From: Candidatus Uabimicrobium amorphum
Lineage (GTDB): Bacteria; Planctomycetota; Uabimicrobiia; Uabimicrobiales; Uabimicrobiaceae
Length of the DNA: 64,000 nt
Reading direction: 5' to 3'
Assembly: GCF_009002475.1 (NCBI RefSeq)
Contig: NZ_AP019860.1
Location: 4,588,001 to 4,652,000, forward strand
The position numbers and the translations under genes are program-made. The notes beneath the pieces were generated by a model that was not told where the DNA came from, ran no database searches, and worked only from the letters and a program-made list of their open reading frames with translations. Below, in pieces: positions 52,828 through 62,078 of the stretch. Every line of letters begins with the position of its first letter. Within the stretch, counting starts at the first letter, position 1.

Positions 52828-53052
52828 ATGTCATCCCCGCGGAAGCGCATGGCTGTCAAGCTAAGAACGACAAAAAATGCCTAAGAGATACTCATATAGG
52901 TTTACGATTCATCGAAGTTGTACAACGCATAGCATGAATATTTCTATAACACAGTGCGTTGTAGGGGCGGGCCCAGTGTCCGCCCGTTCTCTCAAATACA
53001 GATGGATACTCTCTATTCTTCAATAAAAAATTCATGTCATTCCCGCGGAAGC
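52828..53052. repeat. Half-palindrome direct repeats flanking a dispersed repeat copy
   Basis: ATGTCATCCCCGCGGAAGC (52828-52846) and ATGTCATTCCCGCGGAAGC (53034-53052) differ at one base and bracket repeat copy 3. They match the end class of the MITE-like element at 26124-26210, each without its partner arm. The 306-base gap between uvrA and the next gene holds nothing else recognisable. Confidence 0.65.
52948..53009 (+). repeat. Dispersed 62-base repeat, copy 3
   Basis: It begins ACACAGTGCGTTGTAGGGG, has GGGCGGGC...GTCCGCCC as internal pairing, and ends CTCAAATACAGATGGATAC. It is in the same orientation as copy 1. Confidence 0.85.
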
Positions 53053-53105
53053 ACCAAATACTAGCATATTTCACTTCGCGATAAGTGTTAATGTTATTGT
53101 TGTTG

Positions 53106-56100
53106 TTATTCCTCTTTTTTCAAACGGCGATAGGTGGCGAAATCTTGTTGTGCCTGTTGCGGTTTGTTTTGTTTTTTATATACTTCACCTCTATATTTAT
53201 ACGCCTTATAGCACAAAGGATCTATCTTTATGGCTGTGTTGAGGTCGTCTTTTGCCATGCGTAGCTCTTGACGAGAAATATAGCCTTTTCCTCTATTTGT
53301 ATAGAGCATCGCGATTTTATGTAAAATTTTTACACTGTCCTTGGCGACGGTGTGTTTTATTTCATAACAAATCTGCTCTATTTTTTGTGGTGAATCTAAG
53401 TTTCTTTTGGCTTTACCTACGAATAATTGGGTCATTTGTTGTACCATTTTTTCATAGGTGTTTTTGACGGCGACGTTGTTGTTTTTTATAAAAATATTGT
53501 ACAGGCGCATGGCTTTATGCGGTTGTTTTTTCTTTAATAGACTTTGGATTTTGTTGTTCACATCGCTTATGGATATCTGAGCTATGGTTTTTGACTTTTT
53601 CGCAAAGAGTGATCGGAAACGCTTTTCGCGGGAAACATCTGCAAATAGTGGATCAATTTTTAGGTAGTTAAGATTCCAACCGAGTTGTTTGGCCCACTCT
53701 AGGTGTTCGTACATTTCGTTTTTGCGTTGTGACATTTGACTGAGTATTACGGCGATGGCATAGTGGTACTCGCCTTGTTGTGGCTGTTCTGCGATGACTA
53801 ATTGCATGTAGTCTAGTGCATTTTGCAAGTGCTCGTGTTTATTCTTTGCCGAAAAACTGCGACGAAAGTGAGCGATGGCTTTGCGATAGTTCACTTTCAA
53901 TGCCGACACGAAATTTGTTTCTAGTATCTTTTTTTCGGTGAGGTCTATGCCCAATTTTATGAGTAAAAAAATGGCCAAATCTATGGATTTTTCATTTCCG
54001 GTCACCCTTCCGGTTAAGATTCTATATTCTTTGTGTAGTTGTGGTTTGTCGCGTAAGTATATGTGTATTTGTTTGAGAAGGTTGCTGCGGTTGACCACTT
54101 GATAGAGAAGTTCTTCGTCTATTTTCACGAGTTTATTAATGAATGTATCGATGTGCTTTGGGGGATGACGATACTTCGGATGCTGTATTAATATGTTGTC
54201 GTAGTTTTGTAGCCATGGTAGAAAAGAAGATAATAAATTAGTTTGCCTTAGGGGCGGAAATGACTGTGCAAGAGTTTGCCAAAGGATTCTGCTCGCCATG
54301 TGCGCTTGTTTTTTATTTTGCATCTGTAGTGCAATAATGATGAACAGTAAGTTGCAAACATAGCTTTTTCCACGGCGATTGAGTTGTATACTTTGGGACA
54401 TAAGTGGGAAGACACGTGGCATAAGTTCTTTGACTTTATCCAGTTTACCTTGTCTCAGATACAAGAAGGCTAAAAAATTAAGCTCCATTTGTAGATGCTC
54501 AAGTGGAGAAGGAGGATTATATAGAACCTTGAGTTCTGGGTTACCATCGACTTCGGCAAGAAAGGACGTGTGTTTTTCTTGCAGAGGATGTTTTTTCAAT
54601 AGTCGTTCTAACTCTCGCGTTGCATCGTTTAATTTTTTATCACCCATGCGCACTAAGATATATTGCCATTGTGCTGCAAAATCTGCCTCTGCGACTTGTT
54701 TATATAAGTATGCGGCGCGCTCAAAATCACCGATCATGTTGTATATCCTTGCCAAACCAAGCCACGAGGCGACATTCATTCGCTGATTTTTGACGGCATC
54801 CTCAAAATTGACAATGATATTATTTACCTTTTGTAAATAAGAACCTTTTCCCTCTAGAAGCATTAGGTCTTGGTATATTTTTGCGCGGTATAATTGGGTT
54901 TCACCAATAAAGTTTTGCTGATTGATACTTTCGAGTATTTTGAGAAGATCTCTGTATTTTTGCAAACCTTTATTGAATTCCTCCATAGAATCTTTTTTTT
55001 GCGGACATAGGTAGAAATGCAAAATAGATCCCGCATTTACGTTGTCAAATTCTCGTACGACAAAGTCTTCGCGTTTCATGATTTCGCGGTAGAATTTTGC
55101 CATTGTCCGATAGTAAGATTGGTTGCTCCCACTGGGAATTTGTTCTAATTTTTTTTGTACCTGTTGAAAATTATCACGTATGTCATTTATTTCATCTTCC
55201 ATATTTTTTCTATGTTTTTTCAATACTTTGACATATTGTGTGTCGAGTTTGTCTGAAATTGATTTTTCCTGATGCTTTACTGCCGAACGTTTTCCCATTA
55301 GTAGATGCCAGCGTTGTGAATATATCTGTCCCAAATAATACAACGAAAAGAAATGGTTGTCCGAAAAACGACGCGTTGCTTTTTCGTAGTAAATTTGTGC
55401 GGTAAATGTATCGCCTTGTTGGTGATATAAGCGTGCGATGCGATAAAAACTATCCGCAAAGGTACTGTTTGCCAAAACAATGTTTTCCAATTCACTACGT
55501 ATTGCTTCTAGTGTATATAGTGTCGGTTTTTGTAGCTGTAAAATTCTTTCTAAGACAAGACCATAGCGGTTTTGAGTAATGGCGGTGATGCGTCGCAGAG
55601 TTTGTTGCGCTTTATCGTTCGCGTTGTCGCACCTGTATATGAATTGTGCTTTCCACCTTAGCTTTTCCAAACTTTTGCTGCTGAGTTCACGCTGTTTGGT
55701 AAGGTCAATTTGAGAAATTTCTTTTACCAATGATGATAATTTATCTTGATAGTTTTTTGCCAGAGAAAGCGCGGGCGTGTTACTAGTCGCATAAGAGCGT
55801 ATGGCATCGTTATTACCAAAGTTATGCTGCGCTTGCGCGAGTACTTGACTGTGTTCGCGTTTATTCTGCTCATATTCTTTTTGTAACGCGCTATATTTTT
55901 TTATCATGTCGCTACAGTTTTGGAAATATTCCCAGATAGAGAACAATGCGTCATCGTTTTTTTGCCAGCGTGTAATTTTATCCTGTATTTTTTTATCTTC
56001 TTGGTATTGATCAAGGCGAACTTCTTTACACAGTTGCGGATATTGTTGGTGAAGTTTTTCTATGATCGTGAAGGCCGTTTCTAGTCTTTGTTTACGTTCG

Positions 56101-57593
56101 CCAAATGTTTGTTGATCTTGTACGGCCAGCTCCGTAAAACGCTCCCACCACTTTTGCCATACTAGTATAGATTTTTTATTTTGCGCTTGTCTGTTTACGT
56201 ATGACATTATCCCCAATGTAAACAACAGTAGCATGCTGATCGTTGTGGTAATGGCGATGGGCAATTTATGTCGTTGTACTTTTTTCCATAAAAAATAGGA
56301 AAAGCTTGCGCGACGTGCCTCGATCGCTTCCCCATTTAACATGCGTTCGATGTCTTCGGCCATTTCGCGACCATTTTGATAACGATCTTTGGGGGTTTTC
56401 TCTAGGGCTTTCAAGCAAATGGACTCGAGTTCTTTCGAAATTTTACTATTGTGTTTACGTGGTGGTATGACATCGCGATGTAAAATGCTGAATATCATCT
56501 CCACTGGAGTTTGACCATCAATGACCGCTTTGCGCGTAATCATTTGATAAAGAATTGCGCCAAGAGAATAGACATCTGTTGCCGGAGAAAGCCTGTGGAT
56601 GTGGCCTGCTGCCTGTTCTGGCGCCATGTAGCGTGGAGTACCAATTACTGAACCTTCTCGGGTAAGCTCTGAAGAGTTTTCAATATTTTTTGCAAGGCCA
56701 AAATCCATCACCAAAGGAGTATCGCCATTGTTCATCATGATATTGCTTGGTTTTAAATCGCGGTGGATAATGTTGCTCTTGTGCGCATATCCCATAGCAT
56801 AACAAACATCTTTGATAATTTCTAAGCTACGGCGAATATTTAGCTTTTTTTTGGCAAGCAAATCGCTTAGCGAACCGCCCTCTATATAGTCCATTACGAT
56901 ATAGTCTTGTCCTTGATACGTTCCCATGTCATGCACTGTAACAATATTGGGGTGATGTAGTTTAGCAGTAAGTTTACCTTCTTCTAAAAATCGTGATTGG
57001 TTTTCTGTTGATTGAGTTCCTAGTATTACTTTTATGGCAACTGTACGATCTAAGCGGGCATGATATGCTTTATATACACGCCCCATACCACCAGCGCCAA
57101 TCTGTTTTTCAAGCTTGTATACCGCAAATGTTCCTAGGTCGTTTTTTGTAAAAACTCCTGGAGATTTTTCCAGGGGATTTTGTGTAGTGGAGTTCGTGAT
57201 TTGTTCGTATATCTGGTCGTCTTCGTTTGTAAAAACTCCCTGCGATTTTAGCGACTCCACACATGTTGCAATATGATCCATATTAAATTGAGGAACTTGG
57301 GGAAAATGTAAATTGGGGGAAAAGTTGTTTTGTTGCAATGCTTGTTTGCGATAGTTTATAATCGAAGCAACTTGTGCATTGTCTAACATTTCTTGTTTTT
57401 GAGCTTCTTGAAGTATGAATTGCAATATAAAGAAAAACTGCGTGTTGAAAAACTGCTTTTCCGTTAAAATTTTTTTCTGCAAACAGTATTGGCGAAAATT
57501 CACGGAGCTGTTCTGTAATTTTTGATAAATTTCAACTGGTAAATAGCCCAGGTGATAAGACCATTGTGCCAAACATTGATCTCGGTAATCCAT
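53106..57593 (-). CDS. Membrane Ser/Thr kinase with large TPR region
   Basis: This is a 1495-residue protein. An N-terminal helical region (1-150) is followed by an intact kinase (about 155-425) with GAGGMGRVYKA, K188, HRD 277-279, DFG 297-299 and GTPRYMAPEQ. After a membrane helix (about 440-462), about 1000 residues are helical and include clear TPR units (ADSFYRIARLYHQQGDTFTA, ASWLGLARIYNMIGDFERAA, and a terminal pair near 1430). Start: the frame opens at 57644, but ATG 57593 has GGAG (57601-57604) at 7-base spacing. It was probably divergent from the kinase at 59452 before the IscB element came between them. Confidence 0.92.
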   Translation of the reverse strand: MDYRDQCLAQWSYHLGYLPVEIYQKLQNSSVNFRQYCLQKKILTEKQFFNTQFFFILQFILQEAQKQEMLDNAQVASIINYRKQALQQNNFSPNLHFPQVPQFNMDHIATCVESLKSQGVFTNEDDQIYEQITNSTTQNPLEKSPGVFTKNDLGTFAVYKLEKQIGAGGMGRVYKAYHARLDRTVAIKVILGTQSTENQSRFLEEGKLTAKLHHPNIVTVHDMGTYQGQDYIVMDYIEGGSLSDLLAKKKLNIRRSLEIIKDVCYAMGYAHKSNIIHRDLKPSNIMMNNGDTPLVMDFGLAKNIENSSELTREGSVIGTPRYMAPEQAAGHIHRLSPATDVYSLGAILYQMITRKAVIDGQTPVEMIFSILHRDVIPPRKHNSKISKELESICLKALEKTPKDRYQNGREMAEDIERMLNGEAIEARRASFSYFLWKKVQRHKLPIAITTTISMLLLFTLGIMSYVNRQAQNKKSILVWQKWWERFTELAVQDQQTFGERKQRLETAFTIIEKLHQQYPQLCKEVRLDQYQEDKKIQDKITRWQKNDDALFSIWEYFQNCSDMIKKYSALQKEYEQNKREHSQVLAQAQHNFGNNDAIRSYATSNTPALSLAKNYQDKLSSLVKEISQIDLTKQRELSSKSLEKLRWKAQFIYRCDNANDKAQQTLRRITAITQNRYGLVLERILQLQKPTLYTLEAIRSELENIVLANSTFADSFYRIARLYHQQGDTFTAQIYYEKATRRFSDNHFFSLYYLGQIYSQRWHLLMGKRSAVKHQEKSISDKLDTQYVKVLKKHRKNMEDEINDIRDNFQQVQKKLEQIPSGSNQSYYRTMAKFYREIMKREDFVVREFDNVNAGSILHFYLCPQKKDSMEEFNKGLQKYRDLLKILESINQQNFIGETQLYRAKIYQDLMLLEGKGSYLQKVNNIIVNFEDAVKNQRMNVASWLGLARIYNMIGDFERAAYLYKQVAEADFAAQWQYILVRMGDKKLNDATRELERLLKKHPLQEKHTSFLAEVDGNPELKVLYNPPSPLEHLQMELNFLAFLYLRQGKLDKVKELMPRVFPLMSQSIQLNRRGKSYVCNLLFIIIALQMQNKKQAHMASRILWQTLAQSFPPLRQTNLLSSFLPWLQNYDNILIQHPKYRHPPKHIDTFINKLVKIDEELLYQVVNRSNLLKQIHIYLRDKPQLHKEYRILTGRVTGNEKSIDLAIFLLIKLGIDLTEKKILETNFVSALKVNYRKAIAHFRRSFSAKNKHEHLQNALDYMQLVIAEQPQQGEYHYAIAVILSQMSQRKNEMYEHLEWAKQLGWNLNYLKIDPLFADVSREKRFRSLFAKKSKTIAQISISDVNNKIQSLLKKKQPHKAMRLYNIFIKNNNVAVKNTYEKMVQQMTQLFVGKAKRNLDSPQKIEQICYEIKHTVAKDSVKILHKIAMLYTNRGKGYISRQELRMAKDDLNTAIKIDPLCYKAYKYRGEVYKKQNKPQQAQQDFATYRRLKKEE

Positions 57594-57740
57594 TGTATTT
57601 CTCCATTTTGCTAAAATATAATCGCTGACGAACCGCTGTAGCAAAGTGAAATTATATGAGGAATGGTAGCTGGGTTGATTACTTCGCTTGGGATCATAAT
57701 TTTCAATTATCTATTATTTGTGATCTTTTTGTCAAAAGAT

Positions 57741-57756
57741 TTGTATGGGAGTAAAA
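57741..57756 (+). other. Predicted IscB guide sequence (host flank)
   Basis: In IscB systems the omega-RNA 5' end is about 16 bases of flanking DNA next to the element end. Here that would be TTGTATGGGAGTAAAA. The same stretch holds GGGAG (57747-57751), which looks like the lost ribosome site of the downstream kinase. Confidence 0.5.
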
Positions 57757-58051
57757 GTCAACTACCCCCACTTAGTACCTAACGGTACTTGAAGTGGGAG
57801 CTTGTAAGCTCAGTTGTTGACCAGCTTATATCAAGTGTAACAAACTTGATAAGCGTTAGAAACGAAAATATAGGTACTCTGGGGTGCTTCTCCAGCTCCA
57901 GACTCTACGGTTAGTAGTTAAACAGGTGTAGTGGGTTAAGCCAGTACTGCTAACATACAAAACCGTTTCATAACATTAGCGAGGAGACCTTTACCGGTTC
58001 TAAACCGAGAAACCAAAGTAATTTGGTACTTTACAAAGAAAGATAGCTTTG
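57757..58051 (+). ncRNA. IscB omega-RNA scaffold
   Basis: The 295 bases between the element end and iscB have no gene but strong secondary structure. A first hairpin (57757-57821) is closed by GTCAAC/GTTGAC, with inner stems CCCCACTT/AAGTGGG and GTACC/GGTAC. An AGCTTGTAAGCT stem and further GC-rich stems follow. Position upstream of iscB, length and opening hairpin match known IscB omega-RNAs. The exact 3' end may run into the iscB start. Confidence 0.75.
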
Positions 58052-59444
58052 ATGCAAAGAAGAGTGTTTGTACTCAGTAAAAATAGAAAACCTCTAATGC
58101 CATGCTCTGCGGCGAGAGCACGACAATTGTTAAAAGAAAGAAAAGCAAGTGTCTACAGACAAGAACCCTTTACCATCATTCTCCAAAAAAGAACAGAGGG
58201 AGACTTACAGAAGGTGCAACTCAAGTTTGATCCGGGAAGCAAAATTACGGGAATGGCTCTTGTCGTATTTTTTCAAAAAGGTACAGTCGTTACTTGGGCA
58301 GCAGAACTAGAGCATCGCGGCGAAAAAATAGTCGATTTGCTAAGCAAAAGGCGTGCAATTCGCCGTAGTCGTCGCAATCGTAAAACACGATATCGCCCAC
58401 CAAGATTCTGTAATCGTACAAGAAAAAAAGGATGGATTGCACCTTCTTTAAAATCAAAAGTAGATAACATCTTTAATTGGACGAAAAAACTACTCACTTA
58501 TGCACCAATTGACAACTTGTGTGTAGAAACAAATCGTTTTGATACCCAGAAGCTACAAAATCCTGAGATTTCAGGCGTAATGTATCAACAGGGAACACTG
58601 TTTGGCTACGAAATTCGCGAATACCTACTTTACAAATGGAATCATCAATGCGCTTATTGCGATGCAAAAAATGTTGCATTGGAGATAGATCACATTCATC
58701 CACGAAGTAAAGGCGGAAGTAATCGTGTATCTAATCTGACCATTAGTTGTCGTAAGTGCAACGAAAACAAAGGTAATGGTGATATCCACAACTTTTTAAG
58801 CAAAGACAACAAAAGATTACAGAAAATCGTGTCTTATAGTAAAAAAACACTGCGGGATGCTGCAAGCATCAACACAACACGCTACGTCATCGGCAACCAG
58901 TTAAAGAAACTCGGTATAGATGTAGAATTTGCAAGTGGAGGAAAGACAAAAGCAAATCGTCGACACAACGGATTCAGCAAACAACACTGGATTGATGCTG
59001 CCTGTGCAGGAGAGAGTGGAGAGAATGTAACTATTTCTCAAGACCTAATACCTTTGGGTATCCAATCTCAAGGTAGGGGCAGTAGGCAAATGTGTCGCGT
59101 GGATCAATTTGGATTTCCTCGTACAACAGCGAAAAGTCAAAAAAGGGTAAAAGGCTTTCAAACGGGTGACATCGTAAAAGCCGTTGTGACAAAAGGTAAA
59201 AAAAAGGGTGTTTATGTTGGTCGTGTTGCCGTAAGATCTAACGGATATTTCAATATCAAAACGAATAATTCTACAGTACAAGGTATTTCTTATCGTTATT
59301 GTCACTTGATACAACAAGTTGATGGATATTTTTATTTCCAGAAAGGAGATGCGAGATTGAAAAAGGCATCGTGCTCATGCTTCGCGCATTCGTGTCCGAG
59401 TGGCGATTCCTCCCCAACTTATAGAAGTCGGGGTATCCTCGCCA
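57757..59444 (+). mobile_element. IscB-type IS200/IS605-like element (non-autonomous)
   Basis: The left end is the GTCAACTACCCCC hairpin. The right end is the hairpin TGGCGATTCCTCCCC...GGGGTATCCTCGCCA (59401-59444). It carries only omega-RNA and iscB, with no tnpA, so it must be moved in trans. Both ends resemble those of the TnpB element at 30403-33952. Confidence 0.82.
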
Positions 59445-59452
59445 TAAATTGA
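58052..59452 (+). CDS. iscB: IscB RNA-guided nuclease (Cas9-ancestor family)
   Basis: This 466-residue protein has, in order: the N-terminal PLMP domain (KNRKPLMPCSAARARQLL), RuvC-I Asp (about 60, KFDPGSKITG), an Arg-rich bridge helix (RRAIRRSRRNRKTRYRPPRF), RuvC-II Glu (about 159, LCVETNRFD), an HNH domain with CAYC...LEIDHIHPRSKGG...CRKC (about 200-240), and RuvC-III His/Asp (about 312-315, KQHWIDAA). A C-terminal PAM-interaction-like domain closes the protein. All catalytic residues look intact. The last 30 or so codons run through the right-end hairpin of the element, and the stop overlaps the next ATG (TGATG, coupling possible). TTG 58049 is an alternative start. Confidence 0.92.
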   Translation: MQRRVFVLSKNRKPLMPCSAARARQLLKERKASVYRQEPFTIILQKRTEGDLQKVQLKFDPGSKITGMALVVFFQKGTVVTWAAELEHRGEKIVDLLSKRRAIRRSRRNRKTRYRPPRFCNRTRKKGWIAPSLKSKVDNIFNWTKKLLTYAPIDNLCVETNRFDTQKLQNPEISGVMYQQGTLFGYEIREYLLYKWNHQCAYCDAKNVALEIDHIHPRSKGGSNRVSNLTISCRKCNENKGNGDIHNFLSKDNKRLQKIVSYSKKTLRDAASINTTRYVIGNQLKKLGIDVEFASGGKTKANRRHNGFSKQHWIDAACAGESGENVTISQDLIPLGIQSQGRGSRQMCRVDQFGFPRTTAKSQKRVKGFQTGDIVKAVVTKGKKKGVYVGRVAVRSNGYFNIKTNNSTVQGISYRYCHLIQQVDGYFYFQKGDARLKKASCSCFAHSCPSGDSSPTYRSRGILAIN

Positions 59453-61719
59453 TGAAATATGGGAATTATACAATAGAAGAAGAGCTTGGCCGCGGAGGAA
59501 TGGGAATTGTATACAAAGCTTACGATGCACATCTGCGAAGACATGTGGCATTGAAAGTAGTAACGGAAGGCTCCTTAGAAAGATTTGAACGCGAATATCG
59601 CGCTTTAGCACAATTGCAACATCCCAATATCGTTACTTTTTATGAATACGGTATGCTTCCCAAACCTTTTTTTGCGATGGAATACGTTGTAGGAGAAACG
59701 TTAGAAAAAAAGATTGCGGAAAAATCACTAGAACGCAGTAAATTGATCGATTTTATTATTGATGTTTGCGAAGGGTTGCAAGAAGCACACAATAAGAACA
59801 TTTTTCATCGCGATATAAAACCAGCGAATATTATTATCGATACGAAAAACAGAGCGAAGATCATGGATTTTGGAATTGCGAAGAGCAATGTCGATGAGGA
59901 AGAAAAATTGTCAAAAACAGGTTATATGGTCGGAACTTTATTGTATATGTCACCAGAACAAATCGCAGGAGAATTTTCGACGCAAACGGATATCTATTCT
60001 TTGGGCGTCTGTATTTATGAAGCGATCACCGGGCGTACTCCTTATCAAGGAACATCGCAAATCAATATAGCCTATGCCATTCAAAATCAAGACCCCATTC
60101 GTCCGCGTGAATTCAATACAAGTATTTCTCCCTACCTCGAAGCAATTTGTATGAAGTGTTTGGCACGCGCACCTAAAAAACGCTATAAGAGTATGCGACA
60201 ATTGGCAAGAGATCTTAAAAACTTCAAAGAACAAAAGCCAATCATCGCCAAAAGAATTACCTACTTAGACCAGATGAAAAGTACGGTGAAAAATAATAAA
60301 TCGCTTTTTACACTTATTGGTGTTTTTATTGTTTTCTTACTTACTTTTGGTCTGTACTTTGCGGTAAAAGAACAAAAATTACGCGAGATCAACAGCGAAT
60401 TGCATGTGCTTAACCAAGCGATGAATAAATTTACACAAAATATATTAAGTAGTGATTACCAAGATTTGTTTGCGCGTCGTGAAATCACCACACCGCTGTA
60501 CGAGGCGTTCAAGCAGTCTAGTTATTTGAAAAATGCAGAGGAACATATTTTTCTTCGTGGTGTTGTTTATGGTAACAGACCTGACAAGAAAGATAAGGAA
60601 CAAGCACTTCGGGATTTTAAAAAAATCATAAAAAAATACCCTGAAACTTTTGTTGCTTATCGCAACATCGGTGTTTTGTACCAGCAACTAGGTGAGGAGA
60701 AAAAGGCGCTATTTTATTTTGAGAAAGCGCGTAAATTAAATCCGCAGGATGCAAAAAGTACCTATGCCGTCGCCATGAGATTGTTTCGCTCAAAGCAACA
60801 TGAGGAATCACTGAAAAACTTTTTGCATGCTGTGGAGCTTTCTCCTCGAAACGCCCAGTATCGCTACGAATTGGGTTTACTTTATAATGCTTTAAACAAA
60901 CAAAAGAAGGCCTTCGCGTCTTTCGAAAAGGCGATTGATCTTCAGCCTCATTTTGCGGCGGCCTACCGTGAACGTGCCATTCTGTTTTTTCGATTTAACC
61001 AGTTAGATAAAGCCATTGCAGATTTGAATCGCGCAATAAGTTTAGGACTAAGAAAAGCAGATACCTATTGCGATTTGGGCAGTTTGTATTTAGAAAAAAA
61101 ACAGTATGACGCGGCGCAACTCAACTGTCAGAAAGCGATTGAGCTTGACGTAACGCATGTACGCAGTTACTACACAATGGGACTCGTGCACCAAAGACTA
61201 AAAAAATACACAAAAGCCGTAAAATACTACAGCAAGTCCATAGAGCTCGAACCTCAAATATTTTCGTATCTCAATCGCGGTAATGTTTATCGAGATTTAG
61301 AACAATACAGTAAGGCTGTTGATGATTACATAAAAGCTATTTCGATTAAGAGTTACTATCCCGCACATGCTAACTTAGCAGCGGTTTACAATATAATTGG
61401 GTTATATGAAAAAGCCATCGAACAAGCAACCGTTGCGATTCGTCTACAAAGCAAGTACGAAGAGTATTACCAAAGAGGTTTGGCGTATCACAAGTTGCGT
61501 ATGTATAATAAATCCATCAAAGATTACGACAAAGCTATTGAGCTTGGTTCTGCGTTGCCGGCGGTATCCAAGGTTTACGATAAACGTGGGGATGTGTACT
61601 TTGCTATTGGGGATCATAGACGGGCTATTGATAATTGGCAAAAAGTTGTTGCGTTGATTCCAGCAACTAGGCCGGAAATGGTAAAGAAAATCGCCAAAGC
61701 AAGACAGCGAAGAAAATGA
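59452..61719 (+). CDS. Membrane Ser/Thr kinase with TPR repeats
   Basis: This 755-residue protein has an intact kinase (about 5-265): GRGGMGIVYKAY, K35, HRD 119-121, DFG 139-141, GTLLYMSPEQ. A membrane helix (about 285-304) follows, then about ten TPR units (about 390-740, for example FVAYRNIGVLYQQLGEEKKA and RYELGLLYNALNKQKKA). The ATG sits only 8 bases beyond the IscB element, shares a base with the iscB stop and has no ribosome site of its own. Expression now probably depends on iscB translation or an element-borne promoter. The kinase N-terminus is complete relative to its paralogues. Confidence 0.92.
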   Translation: MKYGNYTIEEELGRGGMGIVYKAYDAHLRRHVALKVVTEGSLERFEREYRALAQLQHPNIVTFYEYGMLPKPFFAMEYVVGETLEKKIAEKSLERSKLIDFIIDVCEGLQEAHNKNIFHRDIKPANIIIDTKNRAKIMDFGIAKSNVDEEEKLSKTGYMVGTLLYMSPEQIAGEFSTQTDIYSLGVCIYEAITGRTPYQGTSQINIAYAIQNQDPIRPREFNTSISPYLEAICMKCLARAPKKRYKSMRQLARDLKNFKEQKPIIAKRITYLDQMKSTVKNNKSLFTLIGVFIVFLLTFGLYFAVKEQKLREINSELHVLNQAMNKFTQNILSSDYQDLFARREITTPLYEAFKQSSYLKNAEEHIFLRGVVYGNRPDKKDKEQALRDFKKIIKKYPETFVAYRNIGVLYQQLGEEKKALFYFEKARKLNPQDAKSTYAVAMRLFRSKQHEESLKNFLHAVELSPRNAQYRYELGLLYNALNKQKKAFASFEKAIDLQPHFAAAYRERAILFFRFNQLDKAIADLNRAISLGLRKADTYCDLGSLYLEKKQYDAAQLNCQKAIELDVTHVRSYYTMGLVHQRLKKYTKAVKYYSKSIELEPQIFSYLNRGNVYRDLEQYSKAVDDYIKAISIKSYYPAHANLAAVYNIIGLYEKAIEQATVAIRLQSKYEEYYQRGLAYHKLRMYNKSIKDYDKAIELGSALPAVSKVYDKRGDVYFAIGDHRRAIDNWQKVVALIPATRPEMVKKIAKARQRRK

Positions 61720-61856
61720 TGGATGTGACAAATTGAAACTTTTATTGGTGAACGAGAATCGCGGCGAAAAAGTAATGTTCGATTACGTTAGTTGCGAGTT
61801 AAAATTGTAAGAGTGGTTTGGCCATTTGACAAAGGAAGTTCTATAAAGGAAATACT

Positions 61857-62069
61857 ATGAGTGAATACAAAGATTGGCAAGATGGAGAGCTGAAAGTCGT
61901 TGTGAATCATGAAGAACAGTACAGTATCTGGCCGGCAGACCGTGAAGCTCCTGAAGGCTGGCGAGAAGTCGGTGTTCGTGGGGACAAAGCAACGTGTTTG
62001 GAGTATATCGAGAAACATTGGACGGATATGCGTCCTTTGAGTTTGCGTAAACAAATGGATGGTGGGTAA
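61857..62069 (+). CDS. MbtH-like protein
   Basis: This 70-residue protein fits the MbtH family along its length: ELKVVVNHEEQYSIWPADRE, then PEGWREVG, then CLEYIEKHWTDMRPLSLRKQM. MbtH proteins bind and activate or stabilise adenylation domains of non-ribosomal peptide synthetases (family knowledge). No synthetase, siderophore or adenylation-domain partner lies nearby; the only adenylating enzyme in the window is the distant PaaK-like one, which is not a known partner. The AAAGGAAATACT site supports this ATG. A shared terminator follows. Confidence 0.93.
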   Translation: MSEYKDWQDGELKVVVNHEEQYSIWPADREAPEGWREVGVRGDKATCLEYIEKHWTDMRPLSLRKQMDGG

Positions 62070-62078
62070 TATTTTTGA

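Noticed and set aside
54379..54786. Plus-strand 135-codon frame inside the TPR kinase gene
   Set aside because: It is a shadow of the minus-strand gene, with Ser/Cys/Arg-rich composition and no supporting start.
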